Below, in pieces: positions 57,533-64,000 of a DNA stretch of 64,000 nucleotides. The stretch is from Phocoena phocoena (Eukaryota; Chordata; Mammalia; Artiodactyla; Phocoenidae): contig NC_089228.1 in the NCBI RefSeq assembly GCF_963924675.1, positions 90,178,894 to 90,242,893 of the forward strand, written 5' to 3'. Below the pieces are notes generated by a model. It was not told where the DNA came from and did not search any database. It saw nothing but the letters and a program-made list of their open reading frames with translations. How positions within the stretch are numbered: position 1 is the stretch's first letter; each line of letters begins with the position of its first letter. Both the position numbers and the translations under genes were made by a program.

Positions 57533-57599
57533 AACACAAAAACTTAGTTGAAGCTCTGTGAGTGGATAGCCTCACCCAGAGAGAGTAAAAGGTAAGGAG

Positions 57600-57711
57600 G
57601 GGACTCCCCTGGCGTTCCAGTGGTTAAGACTCCATGCTTCCACTGCAGAGGGTGTGGGTTTGATACCTTGTCAGGGAAATAAGATCCTGCATGCCGAGGA
57701 GCGCAGCCAAG
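57600..57711 (+). mobile_element. CHR-1-like tRNA-derived SINE, diverged
   Basis: 'ggactcccctggcgttccag', 'tggttaagactccatgcttc', 'gggtttgataccttgtcagg' match the CHR-1-like head seen at 51331. It is more diverged and TSDs are not clear. Confidence 0.8.
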
Positions 57712-58055
57712 AAATAGGAGGAAAAGAAGGGAAGGAGAGAAGAGGAAGTTCTCTGGAGTATACCAAACTTTAAGAGGTGAATGGAGGAGGAGTGGTACCA
57801 GCAGATGAACCTTTAAAGCAATGGTGAGAAGAGTGGAAATCAGGAAGATGGAATCCTAGAAGTTCAGCAAGGAGGGTGGAGAAGTCCACAGCTGTTAAGA
57901 ATGCCTCGTATTGTAGAAAATCTCATGAAAACTGACCTTGAGACCTAAAAAATAGGAGGTCATCCATCAGTGCTATTAGTGACAGTTGGTTAAGTGGAGG
58001 AGGGGTGTGTGTATGTGTGTGCGTGTACACACAAACACTTTGGAGTGGATGTGAG
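57712..58055. other. Purine-rich unassigned sequence with (GT)n
   Basis: A g/a-rich stretch (57712-57760) and a short GT repeat (58004-58025). No gene recognised. Confidence 0.4.
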
Positions 58056-58071
58056 TAGAAGGTAGGTTGAA

Positions 58072-58290
58072 GTATGTAGTGGACTGAATGGTGGCTCCAA
58101 AGGTATGTCCACATGGCAGCCCTCAGAGGCTCAAAAAGGTAAGGAACAGATTCTCCCCTAGAGCCTCCAGAAGGAATGTGGCCTTGCTGATGGACTTCTC
58201 CAGAGCTTTGAAAGAATCAATTTCTGTCCTTTGAGCCACACTCTTTGTGTCGATTTGTTATAGCTGCTGCAGGAAACGAATACAAAGGGC
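58072..58290 (+). mobile_element. MaLR-like LTR fragment with internal loss
   Basis: 'gtggactgaatggtggctcc' and 'ggtatgtccacatggc' at the left, then 'cagattctcccctagagcct', 'cagaaggaatgtggccttgc' and 'tttgttatagctgctgcagg', 'aaacgaatacaaag' at the right. The middle ~250 bp expected for this LTR type is missing. Confidence 0.55.
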
Positions 58291-58837
58291 ATTCAGGAGC
58301 AAATGGATATAAAGAATGGAGATAGAAAATTTTGACAAATGATTACAAACTCAAATGTTCTCAAGGGATGGGCAGGTAAAGTAAATGGTTGAAAATGAAA
58401 GAAGTGTTAAAAACCCGGTGATTTTGAGATTCTGTGTTCAGCCTACCAGATCAGCACACAGATTGTATTTCTCTGCATCCTTCCGCTTCTTCGCCCTCAG
58501 CCAACCTGCTGTCCATGTTTATTGTGGTCTTTCCTTCTTTAGTTCCATTCCCTCTTTCATATATAGCCTAGACTCTATGTTTAGCCATTTTAGCTAACTT
58601 CTCACATCATGTTAAAATCCCTCTCATTCTTCTGACCTTACAGCATATGTTTCTTGTTAGCTCCTGAACCTGGTTAAATTCTTCTATTTCTCTGCTCTCC
58701 AGAGAAATTCTGGTAGCAATGATGATTTTCCCACTACATGTTCAATTCGTCTGACAGCACTTGGGTCCTCCCTGTAAATCAGCTTCACTTTTATTCAGCT
58801 CTAGTTCCTCTCTTCTAACTTCCCCACAGTAGCTGTC
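58291..58837. other. Unassigned sequence
   Basis: No named feature. Confidence 0.35.
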
Positions 58838-58853
58838 CCAAAATTTTACTTTT

Positions 58854-59054
58854 TTTTTTTTTTGCGGTACGCGGGCCTCTCACTGTTATGGCCTCTCCCG
58901 TTGCGGAGCACAGGCTCTGGACGCGCAGGCTCAGCGGCCATGGCTCACGGGCCCAGCCGCTCTGCGGCATGTGGGATCTTCCCGGACTGGGGCACGAACC
59001 CGTGTCCCCTGCATCGGCAGGTGGACTCTCAACCACTGCGCCACCAGGGAAGCT
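58854..59054 (-). mobile_element. CHR-2-type SINE
   Basis: Reverse copy: the minus strand starts gagcttccctggtggcgcag; tail T-run 58851-58863. TSDs ccaaaattttactttt are identical at 58838-58853 and 59055-59070. Confidence 0.94.
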
Positions 59055-59070
59055 CCAAAATTTTACTTTT

Positions 59071-59715
59071 GAGAACATTACCCAGCTCTTTCATTTATCT
59101 TTAATGAGAACGTTGGGATTATTCAGACATCTACTGTCTTAATTCTTCCTCCTTGCACTTCACAATTTCTTTATGCTTTTACTACATTCTGTTTCATTTT
59201 TATCTTTGAGGAAGTAGAGATCTTTCTCCATGTTAAGGCTAATTTTTCCATTCTTTGACATGAGACTTTACTTTCCCCATCTTTCTGAAGAGATGTGTTC
59301 TTCCCCCACCTGCCGTGTTTCCCTGAGATTCTACTCACAGCCCTTATCCATTTGTAATTGTTCCCTTGGTGGATCTCATCCAACTTCTTGTGGGAACCTC
59401 AGCCTAATTCTCACCCTCTTTTCTGGGCTCTCTGTTGACCACCTCTAACTATGTACATAATGTACAAAAATTTGAACACTGAGCTTAAAAATACACCTAT
59501 CATCTTCCCTCCAAACCCTGCTTCTCCCCAAGAGTTTTCTATTTTTATTAATATAGGAACAATCCTCCTGGCTGTGTAGCTTTGAAACCTTGGAATCAGC
59601 TTTAAATCTTCCCTGATCTACCTCCCGCCTTGGAGAATCATTGTAGATCGTAGTATTTTCCACACTACAGTTGTGTAAAGGACATTTTTGGTTCCTGAGA
59701 TAGGCACTGGAATAG
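59071..59715. other. Unassigned sequence
   Basis: Pyrimidine-rich in places; no gene or named repeat recognised. Confidence 0.35.
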
Positions 59716-59719
59716 CGTG

Positions 59720-59935
59720 AGAAGACTAGATGTGGAAATGGAAGACTTGAACTTGAGTCCTGGCTTTACCACTTAGTGCCTCTGTGACCTCTGGCAAGTT
59801 GCTGAACTCTCTTTGCCTCAGTTTCCTGTCTATAAAGAGAGGACAGAGATACCTTTCTCAAAGGCTTGTTATGGGGGTTTACAGAGGCTACTACGTGTAA
59901 TATGTAAGTTATTGACAAATTCTAAAGTGACATCC
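59720..59935 (+). repeat. MIR SINE, nearly complete
   Basis: 'gaacttgagtcctggcttta', 'gacctctggcaagttgctga', 'tttgcctcagtttcctgtct', 'aaaggcttgttatgggggtt' follow the MIR consensus order on plus with good conservation. Confidence 0.8.
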
Positions 59936-60465
59936 CTTGATTGAATCTTTGCGATAAGCAGGCATATAGTTCCTCAATAGTTCTCACTCTCAGAGGGAAG
60001 AGACTTGTAAAAACAAGTAGGTTTGGACCAGCTGAGAACCTCTCTTTTGCAGCAGGCAAACTATTCTCAATGGATCAAGTTCCGTACTGTCTATAAACTA
60101 TTAGTTTAAATCCATATGAAATTGCTATTCTTGTGGGGGGTTTCCAGGCAATTATTGGAAACTGCAAATGGTCCAAACTAATAGTGGTGATCCTTCCCTT
60201 TCAGATTGCCCCAGGGCAGTCCAGACATTGGCATGGGACATGATTCCACTTGACCCTGAGTTAGCAATTCTTTTGCTAAGGATACTGGGGTGGAGGCAAA
60301 GGTTATGCCAGCCTCTGTTGCTTTGTCTTCATTTCCAGCATCCTGCCAATCAGGATACTCTGGTAACCTCTGTCTCCCACAGAATGAATGTGAGGAGTGA
60401 AGCAGCTGGTCCATACACTTCAGTCACTTGGACTCATGGAAGTTCAAAATATATACAAGGCAAAA
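59936..60465. other. Unassigned sequence
   Basis: A plus frame from 60168 (128 codons in total, the end running into the L1) and its minus shadow have no recognised motif. Confidence 0.35.
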
Positions 60466-60488
60466 TTACTTTTATTATTATTTTTTTT

Positions 60489-61180
60489 AAACATCTTTAT
60501 GGGGGTATAATTGCTTTACAATGGTGTGTTAGTTTCTGCTTTACAACAAAGTGAATCAGCTATACATATACATATGTTCCCATATGTCTTCCCTCTTGCG
60601 TCTCCCTCCCTCCCACTCTCCCCATCCCACCCTTCCAGGCTGTCACAAAGCACCGAGCTAATATCCCTGTGCCTTGCGGCTGCTTCCCCCCAGCTATCTA
60701 CCTTACTACGTTTGTTAGTGTGTATATGTCCATGACTCTCTCTCGCCCTGTCAAAACTCACCCCTCCCCCTCCCCATACCCTCAAGTCCGTTCTCCAGTA
60801 GGTCTGTGTCTTTATTCCTATCTTACCCCTAGGTTCTTCATGACATTTTTTTCCCTTAAATTCCATATATATGTGTTAGCATACGGTATTTGTCTTTTTC
60901 TTTCTGACTTACTTCACTCTGTATGACAGACTCTAGGTCTATCCATCTCATTACCAATAGCTCAATTTCATTTCTTTTTAAGGCTGAGTAATATTCCATT
61001 GTGTATATGTGCCACATCTTCTTTATCCATTCATCTGATGATGGGCGCTTAGGTTGTTTCCATGTCCTGGCTATTGTAAATAGAGCTGCAATGAACATTT
61101 TGGTACATGACTCTTTTTGAATTTTGGTTTTCTCAGGGTATATGCCAAGTAGTGGGATTGCTGGGTCATATGGTAATTCT
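60489..61180 (-). repeat. Second copy of the L1 3' end (ORF2 last ~100 codons plus 3' UTR)
   Basis: It contains the last ORF2 codons from [12 protein letters not shown] to the stop (minus frame 60856-61206, whose Lys-rich start is the A-tail) and the 3' UTR. It matches 61201-61892 at the same length with three substitutions. Confidence 0.92.
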
Positions 61181-61567
61181 TTTTTTTTTTTTTTTTTTTT
61201 AAACATCTTTATTGGGGTATAATTGCTTTACAATGGTGTGTTAGTTTCTGCTTTACAACAAAGTGAATCAGCTATACATATACATATGTTCCCATATGTC
61301 TTCCCTCTTGCGTCTCCCTCCCTCCCACTCTCCCCATCCCACCCTTCCAGGCTGTCACAAAGCACCGAGCTAATATCCCTGTGCCTTGCGGCTGCTTCCC
61401 CCCAGCTATCTACCTTACTACGTTTGTTAGTGTGTATATGTCCATGACTCTCTCTCGCCCTGTCAAAACTCACCCCTCCCCCTCCCCATACCCTCAAGTC
61501 CGTTCTCCAGTAGGTCTGCGTCTTTATTCCTATCTTACCCCTAGGTTCTTCATGACATTTTTTTCCC

Positions 61568-63485
61568 TTAAATTCCATATATATGTGTTAGCATACGGTA
61601 TTTGTCTTTTTCTTTCTGACTTACTTCACTCTGTATGACAGACTCTAGGTCTATCCATCTCATTACCAATAGCTCAATTTCATTTCTTTTTAAGGCTGAG
61701 TAATATTCCATTGTGTATATGTGCCACATCTTCTTTATCCATTCATCCGATGATGGGCGCTTAGGTTGTTTCCATGTCCTGGCTATTGTAAATAGAGCTG
61801 CAATGAACATTTTGGTACATGACTCTTTTTGAATTTTGGTTTTCTCAGGGTATATGCCAAGTAGTGGGATTGCTGGGTCATATGGTAATTCTATTTGTAG
61901 TTTTTTAAGGAACCTCCATACTGTTCTCCACAGTGGCTGAACCAATTCACATTCCCACCAGCAGTGCAAGAGTGTCCCCTTTTCTCCACACCCTCTCCAG
62001 CATTTATTGTTTCTAGATTTTTTGATGATGGCCATTCTGACTGGTGTGAGATGATATCTCATTGTAGTTTTGATTTGCATTTCTCTAATGATTAATGATG
62101 TTGAGCATTCTTTCATGTGTTTGTTGGCATTCTGTATATCTTCTTTGGAGAAATGTCTATTTAGGTCTTCTGCCCATTTTTGGATGGGGTTGTTTGTTTT
62201 TTTGTTATTGAGCTGCATGAGCTGCTTATAAATTTTGGAGATTAATCCTTTGTCAGTTGCTTCATTTGCAAATGTTTTCTCCCATTCTGAGGGTTGTCTT
62301 TTGGTCTTGGTTATGGTTTCCTTTGCTGTGCAAAAGCTTTGAAGTTTCATTAGGTCCCATTTGTTTATTTTTGTTTTTATTTCCATTACTCTAGGAGGTG
62401 GGTCAGAAAGGATCTTGCTGTGATTTATGTCATAGAGTGTTCTTCCTATGTTTTCTTCTAAGAGTTTGATAGTTTCTGGCCTTACATTTAGGTCTTTAAT
62501 CCATTTTGAGCTTATTTTTGTGTATGGTGTTAGGGAGTGATCTAATCTCATACTTTTACATGTACCTGTCCAGTTTTCCCAGCACCATTTATTGAAGAGG
62601 CTGTCCTTTCTCCACTGTACATTCCTGCCTCCTTTATCAAAGATAAGGTGTCCATATGTGCGTGGGTTTATCTCTGGGCTTTCTATCCTGTTCCACTGAT
62701 CTATCTTTCTGTTTTTGTGCCAGTACCATACTGTCTTGATTACTGTTGCTTTGTAATATAGTCTGAAGTCAGGGAGCCTTATTCCTCCAGCTCCTTTTTT
62801 CGTTCTCAAGATTGCTTTGGCTATTCGGGGTCTTTTGTGTTTCCATACAAATTGCGAAGTTTTTTGTTCTAGTTCTGTGAAAAATGCCAGTGGTAGTTTG
62901 ATAGGGATTGCATTTAATCTGTAGATTGCTTTGGGTAGTAGAGTCATTTTCACAATGTTGATTCTTCCCATCCAAGAACATGGTATATCTCTCCATCTAT
63001 TTGTATCATCTTTAATTTCTTTCATCAGTGTCTTATAATTTTCTGCATACAGGTCTTTCATATCCTTAGGTAGGTTTATTCCTAGATATTTTATTCTTTT
63101 TGTTGCAATGGTAAATGGGAGTGTTTTCTTGATTTCACTTTCAGATTTTTCATCATTAGTATATAGGAATGCCAGAGATTTCTGTGCATTAATTTTGTAT
63201 CCTGCTACTTTACCAAATTCATTGATTAGCTCTAGTAGTTTTCTGGTAGCATCTTTAGGATTCTCTATGTATAGTATCATGTCATCTGCAAACAGTGACA
63301 GCTTTACTTCTTCTTTTCCGTTTTGGATTCCTTTTATTTCCTTTTCTTCTCTGATTGCTGTGGCTAAAACTTCCAAAACTATGTTGAATAAGAGTGGTGA
63401 GAGTGGGCAACCTTGTCTTGTTCCTGATCTTAGTGGAAATGCTTTCAGTTTTTCACCATTGAGGATGATGTTTGCTGTGGGCTTG
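61568..63485 (-). CDS. L1 ORF2 protein, C-terminal half (5'-truncated)
   Basis: About 638 codons are open from the truncation point to the stop. L1 ORF2p (full length ~1275 aa) carries an endonuclease, a reverse transcriptase and a Cys-rich C-terminus. Here the endonuclease and the start of the RT are missing. What remains begins at the end of an RT block (NGEKL, then RQGCPLSP). It includes the catalytic LFADDMI box (FADD at about 63281-63292) and the C-terminal zinc-knuckle C-X3-C-X7-H-X4-C (CWRGC ... H ... C). It has no own ATG at the edge, and no promoter. An uninterrupted frame of this length shows the insertion is young. It cannot act as an autonomous element. Confidence 0.92.
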
Positions 63486-63503
63486 TTACTTTTATTATTA
63501 TTT

Positions 63504-64000
63504 CACTATTAGCTTCATTATTAATACCATGATCCCTAATGTCTGACTGAGACTTGGAAGTTTTTGACTGGGTGAATCAAGATGATATTTATTATGCGTA
63601 GTTTGTTAAGTTTATTCTTTAATTCTCTACTTTTTGGTTCTAAGTGCTTAGTGCTTGGGACTACTGTGATTTTCTTTTAGCTGACAACAGGTAACTCTGT
63701 TTTTAAAAAAGACATTCTTTCTTATGTAGCCTAATGAATAGCAACGAAATAAAATGAGATAATAATATATTCCTTAAATATATTTGATATGAAGATTGGC
63801 CTGATAGAATTATCTCTTGGAGTACAGATTTCTACCTCAAAGTGCTACTCTGCATATACTCAAACATTTGTGTGCAAAATAAAAGCCATAAAAGAGAGCC
63901 CTGTTTTATATTGTGTGTTGATGTATATATATGTATATGTGTATATTCAAAGAATGAAATTTTTTCAGTATGGAGCACTTTTCATTTAACAAGACATTAC
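63504..64000. other. Unassigned AT-rich sequence
   Basis: Nothing named; a short TA/TG-rich run lies at 63921-63947. Confidence 0.35.

Larger units (their letters stand above)
60484..63485 (-). mobile_element. Young L1 insertion with tandem 3' ends
   Basis: On the minus strand the unit starts at 63485 inside ORF2 and runs through the ORF2 stop (61568) and 3' UTR to 61201. It then has an A-tail (T-run 61180-61200), then a second 3' fragment (61180 down to 60489), then a terminal short A-tail. TSDs ttacttttattattattt at 60466-60483 and 63486-63503 are identical and enclose everything. The two 692 bp copies (60489-61180 and 61201-61892) differ at three positions that I can see. Confidence 0.9.

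Noticed and set aside
4877..59054. Regularly recurring ~200 bp repeats that could suggest a CRISPR-like or satellite array
   Set aside because: Copies are dispersed, in both orientations, with individual TSDs and A-tails, so they are SINEs.
60168..60554. 128-codon plus frame
   Set aside because: The end runs into the L1 3' end and no motif is seen in the rest.

Overview
The window is mammalian nuclear DNA, almost certainly from a cetacean (whale or dolphin). The main evidence is a dense set of tRNA-derived CHR-type SINEs. I count 18, of which 11 belong to one ~200 bp subfamily with A-rich tails and mostly clear target-site duplications (TSDs). Cetartiodactyl-type L1 3' ends and ancient eutherian repeats (MIR, L2, MLT1, MLT2, hAT MITEs) are also present. 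I see no Alu, B1/B2 or ruminant BovB. The species call is inference from remembered repeat families.

I find no intact host protein-coding gene, no rRNA or tRNA gene and no CRISPR array. Open frames over SINEs are shadows of the SINE sequence. The window is best read as intergenic or deep-intronic DNA. The clearest gene-derived feature is a full-length processed pseudogene of TPT1 at 19455-20297 (minus-free, sense on +), with two nonsense codons and a 9 bp in-frame deletion. The largest open frame, about 638 codons on the minus strand (61568-63485), is the C-terminal half of L1 ORF2.

Layout. 0-8.8 kb: hAT MITE, minus-strand ERV LTR with a nested SINE, an MLT2 LTR, two MLT1 LTRs. 9-19 kb: mostly unassigned AT-rich sequence with SINEs, short L1 3' ends and a nested hAT/L1/SINE stack at 18.0-18.9 kb. 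19.4-20.6 kb: TPT1 retrocopy and a possible second retrocopy tail. 22-31.3 kb: repeat-dominated, with an MLT1-like LTR, two old L1 blocks in permuted order, an MLT2 LTR, a MaLR internal region with its LTR, and an old L1-like block containing a diverged direct repeat. 31-50 kb: mostly unassigned, with scattered MIR/L2, SINEs, L1 3' ends and one ERV LTR. 50-60 kb: more SINEs, a hAT MITE with a SINE inside, a solo LTR. 60.5-63.5 kb: a young L1 with a tandem 3' end.

The most notable signals are two retrotransposon chimeras. At 51318-51719 a SINE and an L1 3' end are joined tail to body inside one TSD. At 60466-63503 a short L1 3' fragment and a longer L1 are joined through an internal A-tail inside one TSD. 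Both fit a reverse transcriptase that ran off one RNA and jumped to the poly(A) tail of a second RNA during a single insertion. A third oddity is an exact 31 nt piece of TPT1 5' UTR sequence 1.6 kb upstream of the pseudogene.
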